DNA of 64,000 bases from Endocalyx cinctus (Eukaryota; Ascomycota; Sordariomycetes; Amphisphaeriales; Apiosporaceae), in contig BCKC01000004.1 in assembly GCA_001600455.1 (NCBI GenBank), forward strand, positions 2,170,001-2,234,000. The letters are read 5' to 3'. Positions 12,465-23,065 of this stretch are shown piece after piece. The translations under genes were made by a program, and so were the position numbers. Below the pieces are notes generated by a model. It was not told where the DNA came from, did no database searches, and worked only from the letters and a program-made list of their open reading frames with translations. How positions within the stretch are numbered: position 1 is the first letter of the stretch; each line of letters opens with the position of its first letter.

Positions 12465-12725
12465 TTTGTACTACCCATGGGCTGCGGCATGTCATTTTTG
12501 GCGGTTTGATTTCGGTGAAAAATAAAAGGTGGGCGGTAGACTAAATGCATTGGGTCGCAGCAAGATTGCTCTCGCCCTCTCTCTCTCTTTTGCTCTCGAT
12601 CGTGACTTTTTTTTTAGCGGGTCTCTAGAAAATTGACCCTTATTAATCTCGTTTCGGAGTTGGTGGTATTTTGCTACGTACGGAAAGTTCATTATGGGAA
12701 GGGCACAAGAATGGTGTACCTCTTC

Positions 12726-12760
<35 letters not shown>

Positions 12761-13277
12761 CATATTTGCACACCATCTACCATATGAATATCTTATCTTG
12801 AAAAGAATCATCGCATGTATTGAAATCTCATGGCGTTGAGGATAGGAATGCATATTGCATATACATGGCGATTACTATCTAGTATGGATGGCAAGGATTG
12901 CCTGACATACCTCAAATCTATGAGGTCTCCATCAAAAGGTTGGAAAAAAGAGGAAAACTTTGGTTGGGGACCTCCGTACATATTAACTGTTTGCATATAT
13001 AAACTTTCAAAACACAACGGACTTATACATCATTGATAGAAGTGAAACGTGATATGCGGAAGAGAAAGAGGATAGGCACAGGGAATCTCAAGTCACATTT
13101 TTTTAAGGTGTTCAGGACTAATCATCTAAGCTACGTAAAGGGCTTCTCTCTACTACTATTGGAGAGCCAACTAGCCATAATCCCGTTTTGTCATGCATGC
13201 CGTTTACCATCCATTGATTTTATGCCGAAATGCAAGGAACCAGAAGAAGACACGCCCACCGAAACGCCTGTAACAAT
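12465..13277. other. Intergenic stretch between converging PRS and RPS6 genes
   Basis: Holds a striking T11 directly followed by A24 at 12726-12760, and otherwise AT-rich 3' flank sequence. No gene seen. Confidence 0.5.
12726..12760. repeat. T11-A24 homopolymer junction
   Basis: Eleven T directly followed by about 24 A between the PRS and RPS6 genes. It can fold into an A-T hairpin and is prone to length change. Confidence 0.9.
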
Positions 13278-14470
13278 CTACTTGCGCATCGAGCTAGCTC
13301 TTCGCTTGCGGGCATCAGCCTTAGTAGCGCGAGCCTCGGCAACACGCTTAGCCAGAATCTGGGCATACTCGTTCTGTGAGGAAGAAATTCGTATCAGTAA
13401 AAACGTCCCTTTTCTAACTATTTTGATGGTGCATTCTACTTACCGCCTCATCCTTGACCTTCTCGGCCTGTCGTCGCTTGAGTGCGATGCGATGACGCTT
13501 GTGCTGGAGACGCTGGGGAGTAACGAGTCTCTGGATCTTAGGAGCCTTGGTGTAGGCAGTCTTGCCCTCACCCTTGGGCTGGACCTCACGACGAATGACA
13601 TACTTGCGGACCTATAGTTTAAGTAACATAACGGATTAGCAGCGTACCTTGGAATTTCCCCATTCATCATCCTTGGTTTTCCTCTCAGACTCTAGCTCGG
13701 TGGTATTCATTGCGAAGGATTCTTCTCTCTCATCCCGCAGAAGCAACGACCGAGTAGGTGATGACGGATGTTTTTATCGATTTTATCTTTCTACTTACAT
13801 CGTCATCCTTGCTGAGACCGAAGAATCGTCGGATCTTGGTGGCACGCTTGGGACCGAGGCGCTTGGGGTGGACGACGTCGGTGAGGCCGGGGAGTTCGGA
13901 GTCACCCTGCTTCACGATGGAGAGGGCGAGAACGGAGAGGTCCATGCCGACAATGCAGCCACGGACAGACTTTCGCTTACGCTCACCGGTGCGGCGAGGT
14001 CGGTAGCAGGAGTGGCCGTCAGAGAGGAGGAGTCGGACACGGGTAGGGTGCATGACACCCTGCTTCATCGGGAAACCTTGCTTGTCGTTACCGCCGGTAA
14101 TACGGAAGATGTAGCCCTTGAATTCGTCGCCAAGGTTGTCACCGGGAACTTCTTGGCCCATCTAAATGAAAAATTTTATGTTAGCATGCCACACTCGTCG
14201 TTTCGATTAATTTGCTTTGGTTTTTTTTTTTTTCGTTGATGTTGATGCAGTGGCTTGGATTGATGATTCGTAGAGAAACAGCCGCACTACGTTCGACGAA
14301 TATAATCTTGCCAATATATCGAGTGTTTTGATGATATCAAGAGGACAAGAAAAAAAATGGGAAAAATTTCGACATACTCGCTTCTCCATAAAGTCGCGGA
14401 GCTTTCGCTCATCTTCAATCTCGATCAACTTCTGGCTGCCATTGGCAGGGTATGAGATGTTAAGCTTCAT
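13278..14470 (-). CDS. RPS6: 40S ribosomal protein S6 (eS6)
   Basis: Four exons on the minus strand, 14470-14378, 14161-13799, 13611-13444 and 13373-13278, all joined in phase 0, give 239 residues. The protein begins [17 protein letters not shown], contains [34 protein letters not shown] and [14 protein letters not shown], and ends in a helical Ala/Arg/Lys tail with RRASSMRK. These match eukaryotic eS6, a protein of the small subunit. The RRxSS sites in the tail are where TOR/AGC-kinase signalling phosphorylates S6 in yeast and animals. The gene shares a 388-base upstream region with CTF8, which is transcribed the other way. Confidence 0.97.
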
Positions 14471-14858
14471 CTCGGCTGTCGTTTGTCGTATCGACTCGGT
14501 GTCGTTGTCGTTGGTTGTTGTTGGTGGGAAAGGAAGTCGATTGAGATGGCACGCGAGAGAAAAGTAAGTGGAACAAAAAAATGTGTGATTTTCTTCGGCT
14601 AAGGTAATTTTCCTTTGAGTGGGCGGGTCCCAAAATAGTGGATACCAAGCTAGTTCTAGGGCTTTTTTTCCAAAGCACAGACCACTACCATCAATAGAAA
14701 TTTCATGTCTCCACTTTTAAGCCCTTTCCTTGTATTACCGAAGAAACTCCATACTGTACAGTATAATGGTCGCGTCAAGCTACTTCATTTACACGCGTAT
14801 TTTACCTCGAAATGGGATGTGAGAGGGGTGATAGACAACGTTTATAAAACTCTCCGCC
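14471..14858. promoter_or_regulatory. Compact divergent promoter between RPS6 and CTF8
   Basis: Only 388 bases separate the two start codons, so regulation is probably shared or overlapping. A pyrimidine/GT-rich segment lies next to the RPS6 start. An AGCCCTA word (minus strand, near 14655-14662) resembles the telobox found in many fungal ribosomal protein promoters. Site assignment is an inference. Confidence 0.4.
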
Positions 14859-15323
14859 ATGGCATCATCCGTACAATTACATCCTCGGGCTCAGGGGAAT
14901 ATATCTTCGGGTCATAATCCCCTCCCCAAACTAATACAGACGCCATCAGGTCTAGCTTTAGTTGAGCTTCAGGGTACCATCAACTTGCCGGAGGTGGATG
15001 AGAACGGTAGTGAAGTGGACACGCAAAGACTCGAACTTGGTCGGATATCATTCCCTGATTATCATCCGGATACGCAGGATCCTTCTAGTACTTCTTGGAT
15101 GAAACAGGTTCACCTCTATATTGGACAGCACCAGCGACTTACTGGAGAAGTTAAAAAACTTCCCAGGCCCCTGGCCATCATTCGCAAGAAATCTGAACTA
15201 GCAGCAGAAGATGTCGATATGACTGGGTTGGATTCCTCGACTAGTAGCGATCTTGAAATTATCGAAATTGTCAAGTACAAGATTATGTTCTCGCAGCGTC
15301 CCGAACCCGTGGGTACAGGATGA
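14859..15323 (+). CDS. CTF8: Ctf8, subunit of the alternative RFC clamp-loader
   Basis: Single exon, 154 residues. The segment GLALVELQGTINLPE near residues 31-45, a later GRISFPDY, and KQVHLYIGQHQRLTGEVKKL followed by LAIIRKK are typical of the Ctf8 family. The protein ends with EIVKYKIMFSQRPEPV, also conserved in fungal members. Known role: Ctf8 pairs with Dcc1 and binds Ctf18-RFC, which loads PCNA on leading-strand DNA polymerase and supports sister-chromatid cohesion. An acidic insert (EDVDMTGLDSSTSSD) precedes the last strand. The start is the first ATG of the frame. Confidence 0.9.
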   Translation: MASSVQLHPRAQGNISSGHNPLPKLIQTPSGLALVELQGTINLPEVDENGSEVDTQRLELGRISFPDYHPDTQDPSSTSWMKQVHLYIGQHQRLTGEVKKLPRPLAIIRKKSELAAEDVDMTGLDSSTSSDLEIIEIVKYKIMFSQRPEPVGTG

Positions 15324-15733
15324 ACTCAAGCTGAGGAAGATTTACGACTTCTCCATAGTCCATGACTATCCCATACGCCGAATATTGGACTCATTATCCT
15401 GAAGAATATTGCATGCAGCCTCATTGATGCTCTTCTAAATATAGTCCCTTCGCAACTCTTGGCTCACTCGGACCTATATGGCTTAATCGTGCTCCTCCTG
15501 TGGAATTATTTCATTACCCTGGAGCATCCCGTCTGCTTAGAGCAATGACCTAGATGGGTTCTGGATATGTGTGCTATTTGGAAGGACTCTCTTGTGGGAG
15601 AAATGAACTTGACTCGTGCTGATCTTGTCATGAATTACATCTCGGTTTCACGTTCTCGGCTACCGGGAACAAAATGAGGGTTCAATTCCAGCTCTTGGAA
15701 GCGCCCTCGATAGGAAGTAATAACCGCCCCTGA

Positions 15734-16062
15734 TTATTCGGCATCATTCGACTCGGCACTGGTTGGGACTTTGGGGGACTGAAGCTCTCCCTTGACAACA
15801 ACAAGCTTCTTCGTCGTTGTATGACGTACGAATTGAATCCAAGCAGATAGACACAGCTCACTGTTGGGAGTCTCTGGTTTTATCAGCCACTTCTTCCCCG
15901 AATACCCGTTACCTTGCGTATCCAATCAGCAGGGTTGGCCTCAATCATGGCAGTGGGCTAATAAAGGATTGGAATAATCGCTAAGCGTTCTGCCTCTGAG
16001 AGATACTGGACTTTGATACTCAGGAAATCCGGGTCGTTTAGCAATGAATGATCCCGAATGCG
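15734..16062 (-). pseudogene. Decayed coding remnant of unknown family
   Basis: Reading leftwards from 16062, one frame gives a protein-like run including LLNDPDFLSIKVQYLSEAERL, then meets a TAG at 15960-15958. It continues in the same frame with MIEANPADWIRK, and then a frame change near 15915 is needed to enter the frame GKKWLIKPETPNSELCLSAW, which runs to a stop at 15736-15734. The composition of these pieces is that of a real globular protein, but an internal stop plus a frameshift, with no usable splice sites between them, point to a dead gene. I do not recognise the family. The flanking stretch 15324-15733 holds nothing I can assign. Confidence 0.4.
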
Positions 16063-16346
16063 TTACCCTCCTCAGCTAGCTCTACGGTAGCAATCGAGTA
16101 ATAATATATTATCTTGTTCTCGTGTTAAGCACCGTGACCTCATTTACTTAACGATAGTGTTATTCTATTCTTCTCCAAATGAGCTGGCGCACACAAGGCT
16201 CTTAAGACCGATCCAAGACAATGGCTTGGACAACACGCCTGTCGTAGAAGCGCCATCGCAGCAAGGATCGACTGGAAGTATCTCGCCAATGAGCGCAAGT
16301 GATCAACGGAGAAAGACCCTACGATACGCTCTGGTCTCGCTCTCAC

Positions 16347-17187
16347 TCAGGCCGACATATCCACGAGAGCAACGCAGCTAAATCTCAAGTCACTATCCTC
16401 CCTCTCCAGATACTTCCTCGGTCCCAAGGCAAGGGCCTTGTCGCTAAGAACGTCGTCACCATCCTCCAAACGGCCAAGAGCGATCGGACCCCACCGCATT
16501 CCGTCGAGCTCCCACAACATGCCGTCCTCCGTCTTCACGAAAGCGACGTAATGTAAATCGATCTCGGCCTCCGGGGCCGGCGCCTGGGTTGCGCCCTGAC
16601 TAGCAGCTTCGTAGTGGGCCCTCGCAAGAGCGGGCGTGTTCTCCAAGAGCCTCGACCTCTCATTTGGCGGTAGAGGGGTGGCCGCAGCAATTAACTTCGC
16701 CAGATCCGATCCTGGTCCTATACGTACGTAAGATGCGATACGAATAAAACCAAAGGGTGGAGGGGGATACAAAGCAAGAAGGGGGTTCTATTTATTTATC
16801 CATTTACTTACTAATGAATTTCTTGGCCGGCCCGTTGCTCACGGCATGTAGCAGACCCATCAACCCGCAAGCATTATGAATCGTCTGTTTAACCCATAGT
16901 ACCGGTTCTCCCTCACCTTTGCCACTGTAAGGAACCTTTTGAGAGTCTTGACTTTGTCGATAGGCTTTAAATTTATCTAAAGCTGGAAATACGAGAAGAA
17001 TGGCGAGCGCTGGCCTAGGAGTCATCTGAAGAAGTTCTTTCTCTGTGATAGAGTATACGTCATGCACTTGTATGACTTCACTTACGCCAAGCTTGTGGAG
17101 AAGCGTGGTCATGAGAGATGGGTTGGATTCAAGCGCAATAAACGATATTCCACCCTTGACCGAATCTAAAATTGTTGATGAAGCCAT
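16347..17187 (-). CDS. Ubiquitin carboxyl-terminal hydrolase, UCH (C12) family, Yuh1/UCHL3-like
   Basis: Two minus-strand exons, 17187-16812 and 16717-16347, separated by a 94-nt GT-AG intron, give 248 residues, close to Yuh1 and UCHL3. The true start is the ATG at 17187; the frame is open five codons further only through a GTG. Catalytic residues are in place: Gln101 in KQTI, Cys107 in NACGLMGLLHAVSNG, His181 in DLHYVAFV and Asp197 in WELDGMRWGP. The intron is confirmed by the conserved FIRPGSDLA joint. The enzyme removes small adducts from the C-terminus of ubiquitin or NEDD8 in the cytosol. The usual Thr after NACG is replaced by Leu. Confidence 0.93.
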
Positions 17188-19143
17188 TATTTTATAAGGC
17201 ACGATGAATGAGTAAATAAAAGTAGAGGTTACAAGCGAATACTACGTACATAGGTATTCAAGGGGGTTACAAGCCAATTTTAGAGCTTATACCCCACACG
17301 CTGCAGGTTGGCTGGTGTCTACGTAAAGCATTAGCAGCCTGCTAACTGCTACATTCTCAGTACTTGTATAACGCCTTTCACTTTTCGCTTTTTACTTTTC
17401 TCCCGAATGGAAATAGTAGTCAAGGAAGTATATCGACGTCAGTTCTGCAAGAACCTCTTATCTTAGTTACCAGTCAAGCATCATTTAAGCTTCAGTATAA
17501 GCAATGGCATCCCCGTACGATAGTGATAATTTCCTGGCGAAAATTAATGTCAAAAATTACAACAAAAGCATATATGAATGATCTTGACGTTATTATTGGT
17601 ACGAAAGGCAGTTACACAGGCACACACAGCCTGTGGCGTCACTGTCTTTGAAGAAGCGCCTTCACACTTGCAAGGATGGAAAGTATATCGAAACGGGGAG
17701 AAACAACAACTTCCCATCACCTACCATCATTATCAATGCTTTATTTCTTTCCAAACCCACGTTTTAAAGGCTTAGAGTTAATTCAAAATGCAAGTTCTTG
17801 TCTCAAATGACATCCATTCTACCTAATATCACTCAGTATCTCTAATCACTTAAGGAGTCGTTTGTAGGAGACATCGCCCTCCCACGTAAGTGGACCGATT
17901 GTTAAGTAATTGATTTCTGAACACATGTAGGTAGTTTCATGAGACTTAACATTTCGACTATAATATATATACAGGATGATTATCACGCAGCCAATCACCT
18001 TCACGGTCCTCATCATCCTCTTTCTGTGTATAGGGCTCGGACCAGCCGGCGTGTTTCCAGGTACGATGAACTAACCGTCTATCACGTATTTGATTTTATC
18101 AACGTAACGAATGATATGAAAATGCTACGAGACGCCAGCCTTTCGTTGACTATCTTGGAAAGGATCGCTCGCGGCTGCCTTCCAGTTAGCCATGCACGGT
18201 AGCCTCACACCGCCTACAGGAGGCCTCTTCGCAACTTTAACGAGCCTTACCATGCGAGGTTTTTTCTCGCACCAATCTTGATCGCAGTTGCGGCTGTGGT
18301 GGTGGTGGTGTTGTTGCCTGCTGCGCTCGCGTTTCACTACATACAAGATTGATTATCACGGTTGGGGTCCCACGACCAATACAATTGATAGGTTAAGGGT
18401 AACCCGTTTATTGTCAAAAAAAAAAAAAAAAAAAACGTAACTGTATGTCTTCGATCATAGTTATGATTGTGTCTTCAACTAGAGCGTTGAAGTAAACATG
18501 GAGGAAGAACACTATGTGAGAGATGGCCCAGGGAGGAAAGAAACCTGGTATGGAACTGTAGCTCCCATTTATATTCTGGTGCGATAGTCAAATATTATTT
18601 TTGTCTTCTTGGTACGTGAAAATAGATTATGTGAATATTCCACATACCGAGAAGCAGTACAGCTATCACAGCCCCATATGTTCAGCAAACATCCAAGCTA
18701 GCGTTTCATCCCCAAGTTATTCGGTGATTTAGACCTTTCAGTTCTCTACAAATATGTGTTTTTGAGATCCGACTAGGGATAAAACAGACACGAAAAACTT
18801 GTGGGGTTGAAATAAAATACTACAGCTAACCTTAGCAGTATCACAATATATGGGTGAAATCCAATCAGGAATTGGTGAAACCCACACGATGTTCTTATTG
18901 GTTATTACCGATGTAAATGTAACATAGCTGCCTAGAAATGGAGATAAGCACGGTTGCCTCTCATGCAATTAATATCATCTCCTATTAGAGGTCAACTTTT
19001 ACATCGTCTTATTATTTTTGGATGGAAAGGAGACGTGGAAAAGTATTTTAACATCTAGCAAACTAAGCGCTATATATTATGAGTTAGAATCTCGTTCCAT
19101 TGGAATATAATCAAAAAAAATTCCCACCGATAGCAGCTTCAAT
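17188..19143. other. Intergenic region between divergent UCH and phosphotransferase-like genes
   Basis: Nearly 2 kb with only short, non-protein-like frames and an A-run at 18417-18436. It must contain both promoters. Nothing further could be supported. Confidence 0.5.
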
Positions 19144-20406
19144 ATGACCACCGATTCCAGCAACCTATCTAGTAAAGTCCTAGCTGTCGCATCCGCGTTG
19201 CGTCGTGATGGATCTCCGGGCGTGCTGTGCTTTGGCACCGACGAAAAACCGTATGAAGAGGGAAACGGTCGTATCTACGCCGTCGAGTTTCCGGATCACG
19301 ACATTTGGGCCGTACGGATTCCATGGTGCAGGGCGGGAGGCATAACCGCAAGCTCGGCGGCTAACCTCGTACGGACCGAGATGAGAACCCTCAAAGAGCT
19401 TGAGACATCTGGTTTTTGTTGGTCACCGCGCCTGATCGGAGGCAATGCCAGCTTGGATAATCCCATAGGACAACCTTACCTGGTGCTCACATGGATCCAC
19501 GGCACTCCGTTGGAATGGACGCTCACCAGCCCGTCTTTGGAGGAGCAAAGGTGTAAAATACTTCAACAGCTTATCGATATTCAGCTAGAACTAGTCGACC
19601 GTACTCAGAGATCACATGGGTATAACAAATTCTTCGAACGAATCCGTCTAAACGAGCTAGGAACTAACTATACAATAAGCGAAGGAGCCTCAACTTTCAG
19701 ATGTCTGACTGAAGCGATCGACGGGCAGATCACACGCGCGGGACTAGGTGAGCTACCGGAAATTGAATTGGAGAGTTGCTTTGTGCATAGAGTCCTAGCA
19801 CGTCACGCTATTCACGACGATATAAAACCCTCTACATTTGCCTTCTCGCACGACAACCTAGCTGCGTGCAAGATCATCGTCGATGGCGAATTTAACATTA
19901 CCGGGTAAGGAGCTCCTGTTATCGGAACACTTTAGATATAAATATCGTATCTGCTAATGGACGTCCTCTGTAGTATTATCGATTGGAAATTTGCTCGGTT
20001 GCGCCCACTGCAATTAGCTTTGGGACTCCCAAGGATTCTCGCCCCAAATTGGGATGATGTGCTTGCCTCTTGGACCGGATCTATTGAGATTTCACCCGCC
20101 CTCTCCTCAAGTCGCCGTTTTGCGATCGCACATTTGTTCTCGGTGGTTATTAACGAGCGGTCTGCCATCCCTTATTCACGATGCTCACTGGCGCGCGATA
20201 TGAGGAATATCATGTCAGATATTAATGTGGACTGGAGAGACCTCGTTATCCAGTCGTGCTTTAGTAAGGGTGTGCACAAATGGATGGGGAAGAATTCATG
20301 GTTATTACAGGACTTGGAAGGAGATTTGAGAGATCTCGTGAATGTGCCATTGCATGAGATGGTAAAAGAAGGAATGAGAGGCTTCCTCAACGCTAAAAGT
20401 AGGTAG
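19144..20406 (+). CDS. Aminoglycoside phosphotransferase (APH)-like protein with altered catalytic loop
   Basis: Two exons, 19144-19904 and 19974-20406, give 397 residues; the 69-nt intron has a CTAAT branch-like site. The layout is that of the fungal APH/choline-kinase-like family: an N-lobe with VRTEMRTLKELE as candidate helix with the ATP-site Glu, a hinge around PYLVLTWIHG, and a C-lobe ending in the metal-binding ITGIIDW (the Asp of IIDW is kept and is split from the rest by the intron). In the catalytic loop the family has H-x-D-L-x-x-x-N, but here residues 236-243 read HDNLAACK, so the catalytic Asp is Asn and the following Asn is Lys. An HDDIKPS sequence just before it may confuse alignment. 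Substrate unknown; probably a pseudokinase or decaying gene. Confidence 0.75.
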
Positions 20407-21117
20407 GAAGGGTGGTCATAAGTTCAACTGCGCATTAATGCGTAAAGAAACTAACGGAGAATTTCTTTCTGAACTATCATCTGAAAATATTCTGCACGGT
20501 AGAAGAAGAGCGTAAACCTGAATGATATACTCCCTGACTCCGTATTTATCTCCCCGTCTTCCCCGCCGTTGCTAATGGAAGAGCCATTTCCATTTTGGGA
20601 ATAGTTAACTACCCCCCCCCCCCAGCGACCCTTTAAAATGCGGCTCTTTACACCGCCTTTGGAATTCTGCCGATTAACCTTATAGTGAATGTACTTGTCG
20701 TATTAGCATCACGTAATTTATTTTGAACGTGACCTTTCTTCGTAACAAAAGCGAATAACTAAGATTCTACAATTACGGATCAATAGTTTCTCTCGCCTTT
20801 TGAGTTATTCTTTATCTCAATTATTTCATTCCTTAATACACAAAAAAACGACAATAAATAAAATCGTATTTTTTCTGCGACATCAACTTCTCGTTCTCAT
20901 TCGAGTGCGACACGTGCGCCCGCCCGTGGTCGATAGGCAGTATCTAGCTCCCTGGCGCTGCGACCTGCGCCCGCCTCAATCAATTCTTGTCAAGTGTGAA
21001 CGTTTATTTTGTTCGCATTTCAGGCTTCAACTGCGCACTAAACACCCCGGTTTAGAAAAAAAGAAAGAGAAAAATCACAAAAAAATTTAAATAATAATCA
21101 TAATAATAATCGCGAAA
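20407..21117. promoter_or_regulatory. Upstream region of TAF10
   Basis: 711 bases holding the 3' flank of the APH-like gene and the TAF10 promoter. A run of 12 cytosines occurs at 20612-20623, unusual in a window where most homopolymers are A or T. A pyrimidine-rich stretch and an A-rich leader precede the TAF10 start. Confidence 0.45.
20612..20623. repeat. C12 homopolymer
   Basis: Twelve cytosines in a row about 0.5 kb upstream of the TAF10 start. Confidence 0.9.
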
Positions 21118-21757
21118 ATGTCGACTCAGCCAACCGAGAACGAGCAGGTTCCTCCCTCCGGCCAGGGACAGGCTGATGAGGATATCCCCGTACCCACGGA
21201 AGCGAAGATGCCTACCCGAAAAGAGACGTCGCTGAAAGAGTTTTTGACTAAGATGGATGACTATGCGCCTATCGTAAGACCGAATAACCTTTGCCCATAT
21301 ATGTATGTCGTTTTTAGATCGGATAGGCGTGCTAACTCGAGCACACAAATTGCAGATCCCAGATGCCGTCACCAACTATTATCTGACCAAAGCCGGTCTC
21401 CCGCCGCCACCTCACACTGACCCCCGCCTCGCCCGCCTAATTGCTCTCGCCGTGCAGAAGTTTGTAGCCGACATAGCGGCTGATGCATATCAGTATAGTC
21501 GTATCCGTGCGTCCAATACCAGTGCTAATAATCCCATGGGAAACCTCGGCGCGGCAGCAGGTATCACGGTCCCGGGCCAGGCGCAAGCCAGTGGTAAAGA
21601 CCAAGGTCGCGGTGGGCCCTTGGGTATCCAAAGGGCAGGCTACGGTGGTGGAGGCCAGGGTGGCAGCCAGAACCGCACCGTCCTTACTATGGAAGATTTG
21701 GGTATGGCCGTGGGCGAGTATGGCGTCAACGTTAAGCGCAGTGAATTCTATCGTTAA
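21118..21757 (+). CDS. TAF10: Transcription initiation factor TFIID/SAGA subunit TAF10
   Basis: Two exons, 21118-21273 and 21356-21757, joined in phase 0 across an 82-nt intron, give 185 residues. The TAF10 histone fold is visible: [15 protein letters not shown] then [38 protein letters not shown], and near the C-terminus [28 protein letters not shown]10 is a nuclear subunit shared by TFIID and SAGA and pairs with TAF3, TAF8 or Spt7. Between the two halves of the fold is a Gly/Gln-rich spacer of about 55 residues. The N-terminal 35 residues are acidic and disordered. An earlier AG in the intron leads at once to a stop, which supports the acceptor at 21355. Confidence 0.95.
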
Positions 21758-22417
21758 AAGTAGACACTGCTAGAAAGCGGCATGGATATAACCGGAGGTT
21801 TGTGTTACTTTGCGTATTTCGTGTGGCCGTTCTACCTTTAAAATATCACAATGCTAACAATTACGTATTCACTTCCAGTTTTTGAGTCCAGAGCATCCCA
21901 AGCCTGATTATAGATTTGCCAACATCATAAAAGAACCACAATTACATAAAAAAAATCCCACCGGGGGGGGGGGGCATTACACCGGGTGCCGGAATCCTCA
22001 ATATATCATACATGCCTGTGCAGCATTGCCCAGGGGAGATGTACCACATGGAGTTGACATTACAGACTAGGTAGGGTATAGGCGTTAAGGATATTGATTT
22101 CAACGATGATAAGGATGGACCAAGGTTTTGCAATTCGATAGCACAGAGGCCTTGGCATAAAACATGCTGTACAGAGGATTATATGCATCAACAGCATAAT
22201 CCATTTGCATCGAGATCGAAATTGGTCATACCCGCTCCGCTCAGTGGGCCAGGGATTCTTTCTATAAGAATCTTATATAGTACAAACAATGTACAACATT
22301 CAAGAGGTTCAAATGCCTCTCTATAACTAACATTTTTACTGTCTCATTATTTGCCAGAACGCCAGGGTATATATTTGTAGATACGCGATGCATTTTGAAG
22401 GTTTCGCTACCCACTGA
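21758..22417. other. Intergenic region between converging TAF10 and RSM19 genes
   Basis: 660 bases with a run of 12 guanines at 21963-21974. No gene seen. Confidence 0.5.
21963..21974. repeat. G12 homopolymer
   Basis: Twelve guanines in a row about 0.2 kb after the TAF10 stop. With the C12 run it brackets the gene. Confidence 0.9.
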
Positions 22418-23065
22418 CTATTTGGCTTTTGTCCAGATGAACGGTTTCCTTGTCCTATTTCACATACACAATTTCATGTTGTTAGCTTTCCTATCTGTCA
22501 AATCGTATTATACACTTTCTCAAAGTGTGCGTAAGAGAGAAAGGATAAGACGCACGGTGAAAACTCTCCTAGTTTATGCCCGACCATGTCTTCGGTTATG
22601 TCGACTTCGTGGTAGACCTTGCCGTTATACACCTGAAACTTGAGACCGACAAAGTTGGGCAGAATGGTGGCGGCGCGCGCCTGCGTCCGGATCGGCTTCG
22701 GTACGTCGCCCGGTTTTAAACGCACAATCGGCAGACTGTAGACAAATTCCCTTTGTAAGCTTTTTTTTTTCATTCATTCTTTCTTTATTGATTCCTTCCT
22801 TCTTTTCAAGAGACAACATGCGCAGGGGAAGACGGAGTTTTGGGAACCGGAGATTGAACCAAAAAGATGACGTTGATCGTCGCGGAATATGGGAATGGAG
22901 TTGGTAAATGGAGATTTATTCTTACGGGACAATGTGAGGTCCTAAAAAAAAAATGATAATGTTAGTTCACTTCGACTGTGAGCACTGGATATAATGTTAT
23001 AATATACATGTAGACTTACCTTTCCATACGGAACGGCCTTTCAAGAGACACCTCGTAGGTTGCAT
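22418..23065 (-). CDS. RSM19: Mitochondrial small-subunit ribosomal protein S19 (uS19m)
   Basis: Four minus-strand exons, 23065-23020, 22941-22926, 22735-22556 and 22454-22418, give 92 residues, the length of yeast Rsm19. The middle exon is only 16 nt. The joined protein starts [21 protein letters not shown], continues with [20 protein letters not shown] and [16 protein letters not shown], and ends [11 protein letters not shown]. These are the uS19 signatures (VWKGP, ILP.FVG..F.V.NGK, M.GHKLGEF) in the organellar/bacterial form rather than the cytosolic RPS15 form, so the product should act in the mitoribosome. Each joint restores a conserved motif, which supports the model even though it uses three introns in under 100 codons. 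The frame running past 22556 to a later stop is intron. Confidence 0.92.

Noticed and set aside
15679..15689. GGTTCAATTCC, resembling a tRNA B-box
   Set aside because: The flanking bases do not form a T-stem, and no acceptor, D-arm or anticodon arm can be built around it.
17188..17202. Five-codon upstream extension of the UCH protein
   Set aside because: It begins with GTG; the ATG at 17187 is the natural start.
22498..22555. Read-through C-terminus of RSM19 ([14 protein letters not shown]...)
   Set aside because: Splicing at a GTGCGT donor at 22555 to an acceptor ending at 22455 gives the conserved TRKPFIW ending, so this read-through is intron.
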